Shown: positions 42,956 to 52,687, counted from the first letter of the stretch. The stretch: DNA of 64,000 nt from Roseiterribacter gracilis (GCA_018332375.1 BOPV01000001.1:2976001-3040000), one strand, 5' to 3'. The notes: a model not told the origin generated them from the sequence alone. Numbers and translations: made by a program.

Positions 42956-43642
42956 TTAGCCTTTCAAATGTTCGGCGAAGAACGCTTCGGTGCGCGCGTT
43001 GGCGCGCGTCGCCGATGCTTCGCTGTAATGCTGACCGCCGGTTCGTGCGAACGCGTGGTCGTCATCTGGATATGTCTCGATTTCAACCAGCGGATTTTTG
43101 CTGAGCGCTGCTTTGACCTGCGCCTGCGCTTCGGGCGGGACGAACCCGTCTTTGCCCGCAATGTGCAACAGCAGCGGCTTGGTGATTGCACTCGCCTCGT
43201 CGAGGCTTTTGTCGATGCCGACGCCGTAATAGCCGACGGCTGCGTCGACGTCGGACCGTGTCGCCATCAGATACGCAAGCTTGCCGCCGAGGCAGTAGCC
43301 GATCGCGCCGACCTTTTTCAGGCTGCGCATGCCGCGCAGGAACTTCACCGTCTGGATCAGATCCTCGGTGCCCTTGGTTTCGCTGAACCCCTGATAGAGC
43401 GCGAACGCCTTCTTCCAGTGTTCGTCGGTCTTGTCGCTGATCTGGATGCCGGGCTCCTGGCGCCAGAACAGATCGGGACAGATCGCGGTGTAGCCTTTCG
43501 ACGCCCAGTAGTCGGTGAGACCGCGCATCACGTCGTTCACGCCGAAGATTTCCTGGATCACGACCATGCCGGCGCTGCCGGTGCCGGACACATAGGCGGA
43601 GAAGCTTCCGCCATCGGCGGCTTCGATCGTCACGTCGGGCAT
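42956..43642 (-). CDS. dienelactone hydrolase family protein
   Basis: 228 residues. The catalytic Cys lies in GAIGYCLGGKLAYLMATRSD, the Asp near AGKDGFVPPEAQAQ, and the His in YPDDDHAFARTGGQHYSEAS, the usual Cys-Asp-His triad. AICPDLFWRQEPGIQIS is also characteristic. It may open lactone rings in aromatic degradation, but no pathway genes are near. First gene of a four-gene minus-strand string running to 40597. Confidence 0.92.
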   Translation of the reverse strand: MPDVTIEAADGGSFSAYVSGTGSAGMVVIQEIFGVNDVMRGLTDYWASKGYTAICPDLFWRQEPGIQISDKTDEHWKKAFALYQGFSETKGTEDLIQTVKFLRGMRSLKKVGAIGYCLGGKLAYLMATRSDVDAAVGYYGVGIDKSLDEASAITKPLLLHIAGKDGFVPPEAQAQVKAALSKNPLVEIETYPDDDHAFARTGGQHYSEASATRANARTEAFFAEHLKG

Positions 43643-43702
43643 GCAAAGTCCTCGTTGGCTTTAAGCGCGCGACCGTAACGACGCGCACCGCTGGATGTCA
43701 CG

Positions 43703-45736
43703 TCACGCGCCCGCCTGCACCTCCGCGAGGCGGAGCAACAGATCCTGCGTGTTGGTTGCGGGCGGCATGCAGGTCGGACCGACGCAGACATAGGCCGCGG
43801 GCTTGCCGTCGATCAGGCCCTTGCCGAAGGCCGGGTGCGCGGCCGGAAGCCTGGCGTCGGGCGACAGGCGCAACAACGTCCGGTCGGGGACGAACGAACG
43901 TCGCGCCACGTCGGCCAGCGCCTGCGTCGCGGGATCGTCGGACCTGCCGACCACGACGAGCTGCAACGGCCGCCGGCTAAGCGCGACGCCGTCGAGATAG
44001 GCGGCGAGCGGAAACACGTTGCGTTCGACCTCGCCGGCAAAGGCGCGTTCGAGTTCGTCGGCGCGCGCGCGCAATTTGTCGTCGCCGGTCAGCATGAACA
44101 GCCGCGTCAGCACCGACAGCATCGTGCCGTTGCCCGACGGCGTCGCCGCGTCGGCGGCGGTCTTGGCGCGCACCACCAGACGTTCGGCATCGTCGGCGGT
44201 GCTGAAATAGCCGCCCGCCTGGCTGTCCCAGTAATGCGTATCGAGCTCGGTCACCAAGGCGCGCGCCGCACCCAGAAAGCGTGCCTCGCCCGTCGTCTCG
44301 AACAGGGTGATCGCGGCGCGGGCCAATTGCGCATGATCGTCCAGGGTTGCGCGCGCGCCGCGCTTGCCGTCGCGGAAGGAATGGGCGAGCCGGCCATCTG
44401 CGCCGGTCAGCGCCGTGATCGTGCCGTCGAAGGCTTCGACCGCGCGAGCGATCCAGGCGGTGCGTCCGAACACGTCGCCGGCAAAAGCCAGCGCCGCAAT
44501 CATCATCCCGTTCCAGTCGCCGAGGATCTTGTCGTCGCGTCCGGGACGAACCCGCTTGTTGCGCAGTTCGAGCAAGCGCGCGCGCAAGCCGGGCAGACGT
44601 TGCGCTTCTTCGTCGGTCAGGTCGGGCCCGTGATTGAGCTGCAGCACCGACTTGCCGTCTTCCCAATTGCCGTTGTCGGTGACGTCGTAGGCGCGCCGGA
44701 ACAGCGCGGCATCACCACCGAGAGCGTCGTCGATCTCTTTCGCCGTCCAGATATAGAAGCGGCCTTCTTCGCCTTCGCTGTCGGCGTCGATCGTTGCGGC
44801 GAATGCGTCGTGCTCGGCGCGCATCTCGCGTTCGAGCCAGAGGACGGTTTCTGCCGCGCGCTGCGCGAACAGACCGGCGCCGGTACCGGCCCAGGCGAGC
44901 GTCAACAGCTCCAGCAACTGCGCGTTGTCGTAGAGCATCTTTTCGAAATGCGGCACGAGCCAATGCGCGTCGGTCGAATAGCGCGCGAAGCCGCCGCCGA
45001 GATGATCGTAGATGCCGCCGTTCACGATGCGCACCAAGGTCAGCAAAGTCGCGTCGCGCGCGGCTTCGTCGCCATGCTGTGCCCAGACGCGCCACAGCAG
45101 GCGCAGCAGCGGTGCGTTGGGAAATTTCGGTGCACCGCCGACGCCGCCCCAATCGGGATCGACCGAGTCCGCAAAGCGCGCCGCAACCCGTTCCGGAATC
45201 GCCGCGTCGAGCGACTTGCCGGCGCGAGCAGTCGCCAACTCGGCCAAGCCGCCCAGCAACGCGTTGCGGTTCTGCACCACCTTGTCCGGCTCGCTCACAT
45301 ACAGCTCGGCAACGCGGTGCAGGACCTGCGCGAAGCTGGGCCGGCCATGGCGCGGCTCGGGCGGAAAATAGGTGCCGCCCCAAAACGGATTGCCGTCGGC
45401 GTCGAGAAACATCGTCAGCGGCCAACCGCCCTGCTGCCCCAGCAGCGACAGCGCGCTCTGATAAATCGCATCCAGGTCGGGTCGCTCTTCGCGGTCGACT
45501 TTCACCGCGACGAACTTCTCGTTCATCAGCTGCGCCGTCGCTTCTTGTTCGAAGCTTTCATGCGCCATGACGTGACACCAATGGCAGGCGGCATAGCCGA
45601 CCGAGAGCAGGATCGGCTTGTTCTCTGCGCGCGCTTTGGCGAACGCAGCATCGCCCCACGGCAGCCAATCCACCGGGTTGGTGGCATGCTGCAGCAGATA
45701 GGGGCTGGTCTCATTCGCTAGCGCGTTTGTGCGCAT
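43703..45736 (-). CDS. YyaL-like thioredoxin-domain protein (DUF255)
   Basis: 677 residues from ATG at 45736; a GTG two codons upstream is possible. [20 protein letters not shown] and [20 protein letters not shown] open the family, and the thioredoxin-like domain has [20 protein letters not shown] with C-x-x-C (Cys-His-Trp-Cys). An (alpha/alpha)6 glycosidase-like barrel follows ([36 protein letters not shown]). The function is not established; relatives include human SPATA20. Single gene facing DUF6489-mnmE. Confidence 0.94.
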   Translation of the reverse strand: MRTNALANETSPYLLQHATNPVDWLPWGDAAFAKARAENKPILLSVGYAACHWCHVMAHESFEQEATAQLMNEKFVAVKVDREERPDLDAIYQSALSLLGQQGGWPLTMFLDADGNPFWGGTYFPPEPRHGRPSFAQVLHRVAELYVSEPDKVVQNRNALLGGLAELATARAGKSLDAAIPERVAARFADSVDPDWGGVGGAPKFPNAPLLRLLWRVWAQHGDEAARDATLLTLVRIVNGGIYDHLGGGFARYSTDAHWLVPHFEKMLYDNAQLLELLTLAWAGTGAGLFAQRAAETVLWLEREMRAEHDAFAATIDADSEGEEGRFYIWTAKEIDDALGGDAALFRRAYDVTDNGNWEDGKSVLQLNHGPDLTDEEAQRLPGLRARLLELRNKRVRPGRDDKILGDWNGMMIAALAFAGDVFGRTAWIARAVEAFDGTITALTGADGRLAHSFRDGKRGARATLDDHAQLARAAITLFETTGEARFLGAARALVTELDTHYWDSQAGGYFSTADDAERLVVRAKTAADAATPSGNGTMLSVLTRLFMLTGDDKLRARADELERAFAGEVERNVFPLAAYLDGVALSRRPLQLVVVGRSDDPATQALADVARRSFVPDRTLLRLSPDARLPAAHPAFGKGLIDGKPAAYVCVGPTCMPPATNTQDLLLRLAEVQAGA

Positions 45737-45795
45737 CGACACGTGGTGAAGCTCCGGGGCAATGTCCGTCGCGATCTAGATCGGGAGTTTCGGCA

Positions 45796-46041
45796 ATGAA
45801 GGTCAATGTCACGGTCGACTGCACGCCGGAAGAAGCGCGCGCCTTCATGGGGCTGCCCGATCTCCGTCCGCTGCAAGCGGCAATGATGGGCGAAGTCGAA
45901 GAGCGCATGAAAACCGCGATGCGTTCGATGGACCCCGAGCAGATTTTGAAAACCTGGTTCGGCGGCGCCGCGCCCGGTCTCGATCAGTGGCAGAAATTCT
46001 GGTCGCAGTTCGGACCCGGCGGCAGCGCGCCGTCGCCGTGA
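45796..46041 (+). CDS. DUF6489 family protein
   Basis: 81 residues from ATG at 45796. MKVNVTVDCTPEEARAFMGL, PDLRPLQAAMMGEVEERMKT and DPEQILKTWFGGAAPGLDQW fit a small family that I recall lying just upstream of mnmE in Alphaproteobacteria, as here (15 bases before). Function is unknown. Confidence 0.8.
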   Translation: MKVNVTVDCTPEEARAFMGLPDLRPLQAAMMGEVEERMKTAMRSMDPEQILKTWFGGAAPGLDQWQKFWSQFGPGGSAPSP

Positions 46042-46056
46042 CGGTGTGCGCGTAAT

Positions 46057-47343
46057 TTGACTGAGACGATTTTCGCGCTCGCATCGGCGCCGGGCCCGGC
46101 CGGCGTTGCGGTCGTGCGCATTGCGGGCGACCGCGCACACGACATCGCACGCGCGCTTGTGGGTGATCTGCCGAAACCGCGCGTCGCTGCGCGTCGACTG
46201 CTACGCGACCCTAATAGTGGTGAGTCGATCGACGACGCACTGCTATTGGTGTTTTCAGCGCCTGCGAGCTTCACCGGCGACGACGTCGTCGAGCTTCACA
46301 CGCATGGCGGTCGCGCGGTCTACGCCGCGATCGTGCGCGCGTTGCTCGCACTCAATGCACGTCCGGCAGAGCCAGGCGAGTTTTCCAAACGCGCCTTTCT
46401 CGCCGGCAAGCTGACGCTCGATCAGACCGAAGCGATCGCCGATCTCGTTGCGGCCGAAACTGAAGCGCAACGGCGCCAGGCGCTGCGCCAACTCGGGGGC
46501 GCACTGGCCGCGCGCGCCGACGGTTGGCGTGCGTCGCTGGTCGAAGCGATGGCGGCGGCCGAAGCGGAAATCGATTTCCCCGACGAAGATCTGCCAGCCG
46601 GGCTCGAACAGCGCGCGCGCACCGCCATCGTCACGCTGCGCGACGAACTCGCGATCGCGCTGGAAGAAGGCAAGCGCGGCGAGGCGCTGCGCGACGGGAT
46701 CGAAATCGCGGTTCTGGGCCCGCCGAACGCCGGAAAGTCTAGCCTTATCAACTACTTATCTGGTCGCGACGTGGCCATCGTCTCGCCCATTGCAGGCACC
46801 ACGCGCGACGCGATCGAGGTGCGGCTCGACCTGGGTGGCTGGCCAGTGACGTTGATCGACACGGCGGGGCTACGCGACTCCACCGATCCGATCGAGCAGG
46901 AAGGTGTGCGCCGCGCCCGGGCCCGGGCCGAGCAGGCCGACCTGTCACTGTGGCTGACCGAGGCGGCCGAGGCCGGCGTCCCATCGCCAATCCCGGGCGC
47001 GATCTGCGTCGCGACCAAGACCGACCTGGCTTTGGCGCCGGCCGGCTGGCTTGGCATCTCGACCATCACGGGCGTCGGGTTGGGCGCGCTTCTGGCGACC
47101 TTGGAGGGCGCGGTGGCGGATATCCTCGCCACCAGCGGCGCTGCGATCCCGACGCGCGAGCGGCACCTGGCCGCGATCACCGAAGCGCGCGACGCGCTAC
47201 ATCGTGCGCTGCAGGCCGACCTGCCCGAGCTGATGGCCGAGGATCTGCGCCTTGCGGCGCGGGCGCTGGGCCGGATCGCGGGACGGGTCGATGTCGAAGA
47301 CGTGCTCGACCGACTGTTCGCGAGCTTCTGCATCGGCAAATAG
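46057..47343 (+). CDS. mnmE: tRNA uridine-5-carboxymethylaminomethyl modification GTPase MnmE
   Basis: 428 residues starting at TTG 46057; an in-frame TGA six codons upstream leaves no ATG or GTG in between. TETIFALASAPGPAGVAVVR binds the folate in the N-terminal domain. The G domain has IAVLGPPNAGKSSLINYLSG, AGTTRDAIEV, DTAGLRDS and ATKTD, and the C-terminal FCIGK supplies the catalytic Cys. With MnmG it modifies U34 of certain tRNAs. Confidence 0.96.
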   Translation: MTETIFALASAPGPAGVAVVRIAGDRAHDIARALVGDLPKPRVAARRLLRDPNSGESIDDALLLVFSAPASFTGDDVVELHTHGGRAVYAAIVRALLALNARPAEPGEFSKRAFLAGKLTLDQTEAIADLVAAETEAQRRQALRQLGGALAARADGWRASLVEAMAAAEAEIDFPDEDLPAGLEQRARTAIVTLRDELAIALEEGKRGEALRDGIEIAVLGPPNAGKSSLINYLSGRDVAIVSPIAGTTRDAIEVRLDLGGWPVTLIDTAGLRDSTDPIEQEGVRRARARAEQADLSLWLTEAAEAGVPSPIPGAICVATKTDLALAPAGWLGISTITGVGLGALLATLEGAVADILATSGAAIPTRERHLAAITEARDALHRALQADLPELMAEDLRLAARALGRIAGRVDVEDVLDRLFASFCIGK

Positions 47344-47408
47344 CGGCCTGTGCGCAGAACGGTGGGCATCCCTGTGCAGGATCGAGAAATCGCGGGGACA
47401 AAGCGTCC

Positions 47409-47424
47409 TGTTTCACGTGAAACG
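47409..47424. promoter_or_regulatory. parS centromere site 1
   Basis: TGTTTCACGTGAAACG, 15 of 16 bases identical to the consensus palindrome TGTTTCACGTGAAACA bound by ParB. It lies in the mnmE-mnmG gap, about 3.4 kb before parB. Confidence 0.93.
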
Positions 47425-47465
47425 CCTAGGTCTGACTCTGCCCCCATGGTAGGTCCCGGCCCCTC

Positions 47466-49328
47466 ATGAACAGCTTCGATGTCATTGTTGTCGGCGGCGG
47501 CCATGCCGGGTGCGAAGCGGCCGCTGCGGCCGCCCGCCTTGGCGCGCGCACCGTTCTGGTGACGCACGACCCGGCGACCATTGGGGCGATGTCCTGCAAT
47601 CCCGCAATTGGTGGGCTGGGAAAGGGCCATCTCGTCCGCGAGATCGACGCGTTGGACGGGATCATGGGCCGCGCCATCGATCGCGGCGGCATCCAATTCC
47701 GGATTCTGAATGCCAGCAAAGGCCCGGCGGTCCGCGGTCCGCGCGCCCAGGCCGACCGCAAGCTCTACGCCCAGGCGATCCAGGCGCTGTTGGCCGAGCA
47801 ACCGAACCTGACGATCAAGCCGGGCGCGGCCGCCGACCTGCGCCTCGACGCCAACGGCCGGACCACCGGTATCGTGCTGGAAAGCGGCGAAGAGATCGGC
47901 GCCGGCGCGGTGATCCTGACCACCGGTACCTTCCTGCGCGGCCGGATTCACCTCGGCGAGAAGAGCTGGCCAGCCGGCCGGGCCGGCGAAGAACCCTCGG
48001 TCGCGCTGGGCGAAACCCTTGCACGGCTTGGCTTTTCTGTCGGTCGGCTCAAGACCGGGACGCCGCCGCGCCTGGATGGGACGACGATCGACTGGGCCCA
48101 GTTGGATCGCCAGCCGGGCGATAACCCGCCCCCGCCCTTCTCCTATCTGACCGACCGGATCACGACGCCGCAGATCGATTGCCACATCACCTGGACCGGC
48201 GCCGAAGCAGCCGCCCTGGTGCACGCCAATCTCCACCGCGCGCCGATGTATGCCGGCCGCATCGAAGGCGTTGGTCCGCGCTACTGCCCCAGCTTCGAAG
48301 ACAAGATCGTGCGGTTCGCGGACAAGGATCGCCACCAGATCTTCCTCGAGCCCGAGGGGCTGGATGACGACACGGTCTATCCGAACGGCCTTTCGACCAG
48401 CCTGCCGGAAGAGGTCCAGGCCGCGATCATCGCCTCGATCCCGGGCCTGCAGAACGCGGTGATCAAGCGGCCGGGCTACGCGATCGAATACGACTATGTC
48501 GACCCACGCGAGCTGGCGCCGACCCTGGAAACCCGCAGAATCCCTGGGCTTTTCCTGGCTGGCCAGATCAACGGGACGACCGGCTATGAAGAAGCCGCGG
48601 CCCAGGGGCTGATGGCCGGCATCAATGCGGCCCGGGCTGTTGCGGGCTCGTCTGCCTTCACGCTCGACCGCGCCGATGCCTATATCGGCGTGCTGATCGA
48701 CGATCTGGTGACCCGCGGCACGCGCGAGCCCTATCGGATGCTGACTTCGCGGGCCGAATACCGGCTGCAGCTGCGCGCCGACAATGCCGATCAGCGCCTG
48801 ACCGACCTCGGTATTGCGGCCGGCGCCGTTGGATCGGCGCGCCAGTCCGCCTGGACCGCAAAGAAAGACGCGCTGGACGCCGCGCGCGCCCTCGCCGCCT
48901 CGCTGTCGGCGACGCCGAACGAGCTCGGCCGCCAGGGTCTGCACGTGAATGCGGACGGCGTACGGCGCTCGGTGCACGAGCTTCTGTCGCGCCCAGACAT
49001 CGATATCGCCAGGCTTTCCGCCATTTTCCCGGCCCTGTCCGGCCTCGATCCCGCGATCGCTGAGCAGATCGAGATCGACGCGCGCTATGCCGGCTATGTC
49101 GAGCGGCAGGACGCGGATATCCGCGCCTTCCGCAAGGACGAGGCGTTGGCCTTGCCCGCCGAGCTCGATTACGCCCAGGTCGGCAGCCTTTCGACTGAGG
49201 TGCGCCAGCTCCTGACCACCAGCCGCCCCGCCACGCTTGGCGCCGCGGCCCGGATCCCGGGCATCACGCCCGCCGCTTTGACCGCTCTGCTTCGCTACGT
49301 GCGCCGTGACCATCGTCGCGTCGCCTGA
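47466..49328 (+). CDS. mnmG: tRNA uridine-5-carboxymethylaminomethyl modification enzyme MnmG
   Basis: 620 residues. [20 protein letters not shown] is the FAD-binding loop, [20 protein letters not shown] the GidA signature, and [20 protein letters not shown] the second. The C-terminal helical domain ends [14 protein letters not shown]. It works with MnmE. The gene overlaps rsmG by 23 bases. Confidence 0.97.
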   Translation: MNSFDVIVVGGGHAGCEAAAAAARLGARTVLVTHDPATIGAMSCNPAIGGLGKGHLVREIDALDGIMGRAIDRGGIQFRILNASKGPAVRGPRAQADRKLYAQAIQALLAEQPNLTIKPGAAADLRLDANGRTTGIVLESGEEIGAGAVILTTGTFLRGRIHLGEKSWPAGRAGEEPSVALGETLARLGFSVGRLKTGTPPRLDGTTIDWAQLDRQPGDNPPPPFSYLTDRITTPQIDCHITWTGAEAAALVHANLHRAPMYAGRIEGVGPRYCPSFEDKIVRFADKDRHQIFLEPEGLDDDTVYPNGLSTSLPEEVQAAIIASIPGLQNAVIKRPGYAIEYDYVDPRELAPTLETRRIPGLFLAGQINGTTGYEEAAAQGLMAGINAARAVAGSSAFTLDRADAYIGVLIDDLVTRGTREPYRMLTSRAEYRLQLRADNADQRLTDLGIAAGAVGSARQSAWTAKKDALDAARALAASLSATPNELGRQGLHVNADGVRRSVHELLSRPDIDIARLSAIFPALSGLDPAIAEQIEIDARYAGYVERQDADIRAFRKDEALALPAELDYAQVGSLSTEVRQLLTTSRPATLGAAARIPGITPAALTALLRYVRRDHRRVA

Positions 49329-49932
49329 CGGCCAGGCCGCCTTCGCCGCCGCGACCGGTGTTTCACGTGAAACGCTGGCGCGGCTCGACGCCTATCGGGC
49401 CATGCTGCTCGAGGCCAATCGCGGCCTGGCGCTGATCGGGAAGAACACCGAGGCGGATATATGGGACCGCCACTTCCTTGATTCTGCACAGCTTTTACCG
49501 CTGCTGCCAAAGCCGGACGCGCGCGTCGTCGATGTCGGAACCGGTGCTGGCTTCCCCGGCCTGGTCCTCGCCATTGTGGGCGGGCCGCGGGTCGAGCTGA
49601 TCGAAAACAACATAAAAAAGGCCGAGTTTCTGGCCGCGGTGATCGAGAAGCTGCAGCTCGACGTCGTGCTGCATGCCAAGAAGGTCGAAGCGGTGCGGCC
49701 CTTCCCGGCCGACGTCGCGACCTCGCGCGCGCTGGGGCCGCTTATCTCTTTGATTCAATTGACAATTCCGTTTCTACACCATGGCGGTGTAGGAATATTT
49801 CCCAAAGGCCGTACCGTTGCGGCCGAGCTGGAAGCGGCCCGCGCCCGCTATCGCTTCGACGCCGAGTTGATCCCGAGCAAAACCGCCGAGGACGCGCGCA
49901 TCGTGCGCCTCGCCAACCTCAGACGCGCATGA
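49306..49932 (+). CDS. rsmG: 16S rRNA (guanine527-N7)-methyltransferase
   Basis: 208 residues from GTG at 49306, overlapping mnm[21 protein letters not shown] is the SAM-binding loop, [18 protein letters not shown] the conserved upstream element and [20 protein letters not shown] a further motif. It methylates G527 of 16S rRNA. A second parS site is embedded in its codons 18-23 (GVSRETL). Confidence 0.95.
   Translation: MTIVASPDGQAAFAAATGVSRETLARLDAYRAMLLEANRGLALIGKNTEADIWDRHFLDSAQLLPLLPKPDARVVDVGTGAGFPGLVLAIVGGPRVELIENNIKKAEFLAAVIEKLQLDVVLHAKKVEAVRPFPADVATSRALGPLISLIQLTIPFLHHGGVGIFPKGRTVAAELEAARARYRFDAELIPSKTAEDARIVRLANLRRA
49359..49374. promoter_or_regulatory. parS centromere site 2 (inside rsmG)
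   Basis: TGTTTCACGTGAAACG again, identical to site 1, within the coding sequence of rsmG and 1.95 kb from site 1. Both sites flank mnmG. Confidence 0.93.
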
Positions 49933-50780
49933 CCGAACCAAATTTGGCTGATCCCGCCTACGCGGGCGGTGCCGACACTTCTGCCGAGCCCGCGCCGTCA
50001 CCGACGGTGCGCATTCTCGCGCTCGCCAATCAGAAAGGCGGCGTCGGCAAAACCACGACGGCGATCAATCTCGCCACCGCGCTTGCTGCGGTCGGCAAGC
50101 GCGTGCTGCTGCTCGATCTCGATCCGCAGGGCAACGCGTCGACCGGCATCGGTCTCGATCCGTCGCAACGCGGACGCGGTTCGTATGCGGTGTTGTTCGA
50201 AGGCGCGTCGATCGCCGACGTCGTGCGCGAAAGCGGCATTCCGAATTTGTCGATCGTACCCGCGTCGGTGCATCTCGCCGGCGCCGAGATCGAACTCGTC
50301 AATGCCGACGATCGCGAAACGCGCCTGCAGCGCGCGTTGCACAATATCGGCAGCACCTACGACTACGTGCTGATCGACTGTCCGCCGTCGCTCAATCTGC
50401 TGACCCTGAATGCGCTGGTTGCGGCGAACGGCGTGCTGGTGCCGTTGCAGTGCGAGTTCTATGCGCTCGAAGGTCTGTCGTATCTGGTGCAGACCGTCGA
50501 ACGCGTGCAGCGCGCCTACAATGACAAGCTGCAAGTCGAAGGCGTGCTGCTGACGATGTTCGACAAGCGCAACAGCCTCAGCGAAATGGTCGCAGCCGAT
50601 GTGCGCGCACATTTTGGTGACCGCGTCTTTCGCACTGTCATTCCGCGCAACGTGCGCGTATCCGAAGCGCCGTCGCACGGCGTACCGGTGCTTCTCTACG
50701 ATCATCGTTCGGCGGGCGCGCAAGCCTACATCCAGCTCGCAGGCGAGCTGCTCAAGCGCGAAGGGGCAAAGCTTGGCTGA
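49929..50780 (+). CDS. parA: chromosome partitioning ATPase ParA (Soj)
   Basis: 283 residues, start overlapping rsmG. After a ~28-residue acidic/Pro-rich lead, ILALANQKGGVGKTTTAINL is the deviant Walker A of ParA ATPases, and VLIDCPPSLNLLTLNALVAA the Walker B region. It binds the nucleoid in the ATP form and moves ParB-parS complexes after replication. Confidence 0.97.
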   Translation: MTEPNLADPAYAGGADTSAEPAPSPTVRILALANQKGGVGKTTTAINLATALAAVGKRVLLLDLDPQGNASTGIGLDPSQRGRGSYAVLFEGASIADVVRESGIPNLSIVPASVHLAGAEIELVNADDRETRLQRALHNIGSTYDYVLIDCPPSLNLLTLNALVAANGVLVPLQCEFYALEGLSYLVQTVERVQRAYNDKLQVEGVLLTMFDKRNSLSEMVAADVRAHFGDRVFRTVIPRNVRVSEAPSHGVPVLLYDHRSAGAQAYIQLAGELLKREGAKLG

Positions 50781-51681
50781 TCCAAAAAAGAAGGGCCTCG
50801 GACGCGGCCTGTCGGCACTGCTCGGTGACGCGCAAACCGCGTATGCCGCAGCCAGCGGCACACCGGGTGTGCCGGTCGATATCGCGACCGCCGTTGGCGG
50901 CGCGCAGCAGACGATGCCAATCACCTGGCTGACTGCGGGCAAGTACCAGCCGCGTCGTCGCTTCGACGATGAAGCGATTGCCGAACTTGCCGCGTCGATC
51001 AAAACGCGCGGCATTCTGCAACCGATTCTGGTGCGGCCGCTTGGGCAGGACAAATACGAAATCGTCGCCGGCGAACGGCGTTGGCGCGCGGCGCAAAAAG
51101 CCGGGCTGCACGACGTGCCCGTGCTCGTGCAGCAGCTTGCCGACGATGCAGCCGCCGAAATCGCGCTGGTCGAAAATCTGCAGCGCCAGGATCTGTCCCC
51201 ACTCGAAGAAGCGCAGGGCTATCAGCGTTTGATCGACGAGTTCGGTCACAGCCACAGCGCGCTGGGCGACACGATCGGCAAAAGCCGCAGCCACGTCGCC
51301 AACACGTTGCGTCTGCTGGCGCTGCCCGATGCGGTGAAAGCGCTGCTCGACGACGGCAAGTTGATGGCCGGTCACGCACGCGCCTTGTTGACCGCCGCCG
51401 ATCCGATTGCGTTGGCGCGCGAAGTCGTCGCCAAGGGCCTGTCGGTGCGCGCCACCGAACAGCTCGCGGCGAAATCGAAACAGGCTGCACGTCCCGGCAC
51501 GCTGGGCGCGCCGCGTGCGAGCAAGAGCGCCGATCTGATTTCGCTCGAACGCGATCTGACGGGGCGGCTCGGCCTCAACGTCTCGATCGAGACCGAAGGC
51601 AAAGGCGGCAAAGTCACCATCGAATACAAGTCGATGGAGCAGCTCGACGACCTGCTGGCGCGGCTGACCGGCGGAAACTAG
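50773..51681 (+). CDS. parB: chromosome partitioning protein ParB (Spo0J)
   Basis: 302 residues from TTG at 50773, 8 bases inside parA; no ATG or GTG fits before KKKGLGRGLSALLGDAQ, the conserved N-terminus that activates ParA. The CTP-binding/ParB box is YEIVAGERRWRAAQKAGLHD (GERRxRA) with VENLQRQDLSPLEEAQGYQR. The HTH ALGDTIGKSRSHVANTLRLL binds parS. The C-terminus dimerises. A strong terminator follows. Confidence 0.96.
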   Translation: MADPKKKGLGRGLSALLGDAQTAYAAASGTPGVPVDIATAVGGAQQTMPITWLTAGKYQPRRRFDDEAIAELAASIKTRGILQPILVRPLGQDKYEIVAGERRWRAAQKAGLHDVPVLVQQLADDAAAEIALVENLQRQDLSPLEEAQGYQRLIDEFGHSHSALGDTIGKSRSHVANTLRLLALPDAVKALLDDGKLMAGHARALLTAADPIALAREVVAKGLSVRATEQLAAKSKQAARPGTLGAPRASKSADLISLERDLTGRLGLNVSIETEGKGGKVTIEYKSMEQLDDLLARLTGGN

Positions 51682-51706
51682 GCCCCGTTTCCAGTCTTCA
51701 CGACCC

Positions 51707-51739
51707 AACACCCCGGCCGGAAACGGCCGGGGTGTTTTT
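51707..51739 (+). terminator. intrinsic terminator after parB
   Basis: Perfect 13-bp stem AACACCCCGGCCG / CGGCCGGGGTGTT with GAAA loop, then TTT. It ends the mnmE-to-parB operon. Confidence 0.92.
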
Positions 51740-51791
51740 GGTACGGCCGCCGTCAAAGAACGTCACGGAGACGATCACAGAAAGTCTCACC

Positions 51792-51815
51792 GAATGGTGG
51801 CATGTGCCATCATTC
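51792..51815. promoter_or_regulatory. 24-bp near-perfect palindrome, candidate activator site
   Basis: Arms GAATGGTGGCA and TGCCATCATTC around a central TG match in 10 of 11 positions. The centre lies about 84 bases before the start point expected from the sigma-54 promoter at 51861-51877, the usual distance for a bacterial enhancer-binding protein site. Which protein binds is unknown. Confidence 0.6.
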
Positions 51816-51860
51816 CGCCGTGATTGAATACGCACCCAAGCAAAATCAACGGCTTAAGAG

Positions 51861-51877
51861 TTGGCACGCGGGCTGCA
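51861..51877 (+). promoter_or_regulatory. sigma-54 (-24/-12) promoter
   Basis: TTGGCACGCGGGCTGCA matches the consensus TTGGCACG-N4-TTGCA with a single mismatch. The invariant GG (51863-51864) and GC (51875-51876) are separated by exactly 10 bases. The expected transcript would start near 51888, about 42 bases before the first small membrane-peptide gene. Confidence 0.72.
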
Positions 51878-51929
51878 GTTGCGTGGTCATCCCGGCGCTG
51901 GTGTCGGGAACAGACACTGGAGAGACGCA

Positions 51930-52037
51930 ATGACCAAGTTCCTCAATCAAGCCGAAGACGTCCTGGGCACCCTGGTTGCCGTCGCCGTCCCCGCGTTCAT
52001 CACCGCCGCGATGCTGGCCTTCACCGCCGGCTTCTGA
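51930..52037 (+). CDS. small membrane peptide 1 (35 residues) under sigma-54 promoter
   Basis: ATG at 51930 with GGAGAG six bases upstream, stop TGA 52035-52037. The peptide begins MTKFLNQAEDVLGTLVAVAV and ends LAFTAGF: a short polar, amphipathic start and one hydrophobic helix with a central Pro. It aligns without gaps to the next peptide (FL...ED..G..VA.A.P.F.TA..LAF.AG). I do not recognise a family. Pairing with a paralogue and a sigma-54 promoter match support a real gene; function is unknown. Confidence 0.65.
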   Translation: MTKFLNQAEDVLGTLVAVAVPAFITAAMLAFTAGF

Positions 52038-52068
52038 ACTGACCATCATCGAGCAAGGGACTATTCCG

Positions 52069-52179
52069 ATGTCGCGCTTCCTCGCTGACTTCGAAGATTG
52101 GGCCGGTGTCGCTGTCGCCTTCGCGATCCCGACCTTCTTCACCGCCACGTTCCTCGCCTTCGCCGCCGGCGTACTCTAA
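52069..52179 (+). CDS. small membrane peptide 2 (36 residues), paralogue of peptide 1
   Basis: ATG at 52069, TAA 52177-52179, 31 bases after peptide 1, with AAGGGA about 10 bases upstream. It begins MSRFLADFEDWAGVAVAFAI and ends LAFAAGVL, with the same polar head and single membrane helix as peptide 1. Conserved positions are Phe-Leu, Glu-Asp, Gly, Pro and the Leu-Ala-Phe-x-Ala-Gly end. The high conservation between copies at protein level, with differing codons, argues for selection on the peptides. Confidence 0.65.
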   Translation: MSRFLADFEDWAGVAVAFAIPTFFTATFLAFAAGVL

Positions 52180-52209
52180 GCCGCACCCAAGACTCGAAAG
52201 ACCACGCCC

Positions 52210-52683
52210 ATGCGTCTCGTCATCACCCACGCCTTCAGCCTGCCGCGCGATCCCGCCGCGGCCTGGTTTCTGGTCGAAGGTTGGGCGGCCGCGCTGGGCT
52301 ATCGCGTGGTCGAGCGCCGCGCCGGCCTGTGCCGGATCGAACGCGGCAAGTCGACCAAGTTTCACCAGGCGGCGCCCCGCGATGCGCGTACCTGGGGCGA
52401 GATCCGGCTGGACGGCGACCGTGGCGTCGCCGCGCTCGCCCTCTCGTTGGAAAATCCCGGCTTCGAATGGTTCGAGCGCGTCGATGGCCGCGCCGGATCC
52501 TGGGAAGCCTACCTTCGCGGCGAGCTCGAACTGCTTGGCCGCGAAGTCGATGCCAGTGCCGCGCTTGGCCTAGCCGCGCTGCATGAAACGGCGCGCCCCG
52601 AATGGACCTTCGATCGCGTACTGGCGCGGTCGCGCGAGCTGATCGCGATCGTCCGCCACAAGCTACGCCCCAAGTCCTACTGA
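52210..52683 (+). CDS. hypothetical protein, possibly in the sigma-54 operon
   Basis: 157 residues from ATG at 52210, 30 bases after peptide 2, so likely on the same transcript. MRLVITHAFSLPRDPAAAWF, GYRVVERRAGLCRIERGKST and ALALSLENPGFEWFERVDGR suggest a soluble alpha/beta protein; no membrane segment, signal peptide or known catalytic motif is seen. I do not recognise the family. Confidence 0.6.
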   Translation: MRLVITHAFSLPRDPAAAWFLVEGWAAALGYRVVERRAGLCRIERGKSTKFHQAAPRDARTWGEIRLDGDRGVAALALSLENPGFEWFERVDGRAGSWEAYLRGELELLGREVDASAALGLAALHETARPEWTFDRVLARSRELIAIVRHKLRPKSY

Positions 52684-52687
52684 AAAC

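Noticed and set aside
46752..49313. Very long minus-strand open frame (853 codons) across mnmG
   Set aside because: It is antisense to a full-length, motif-complete mnmG and part of mnmE; long antisense frames are expected in GC-rich DNA and this one shows no family motifs.
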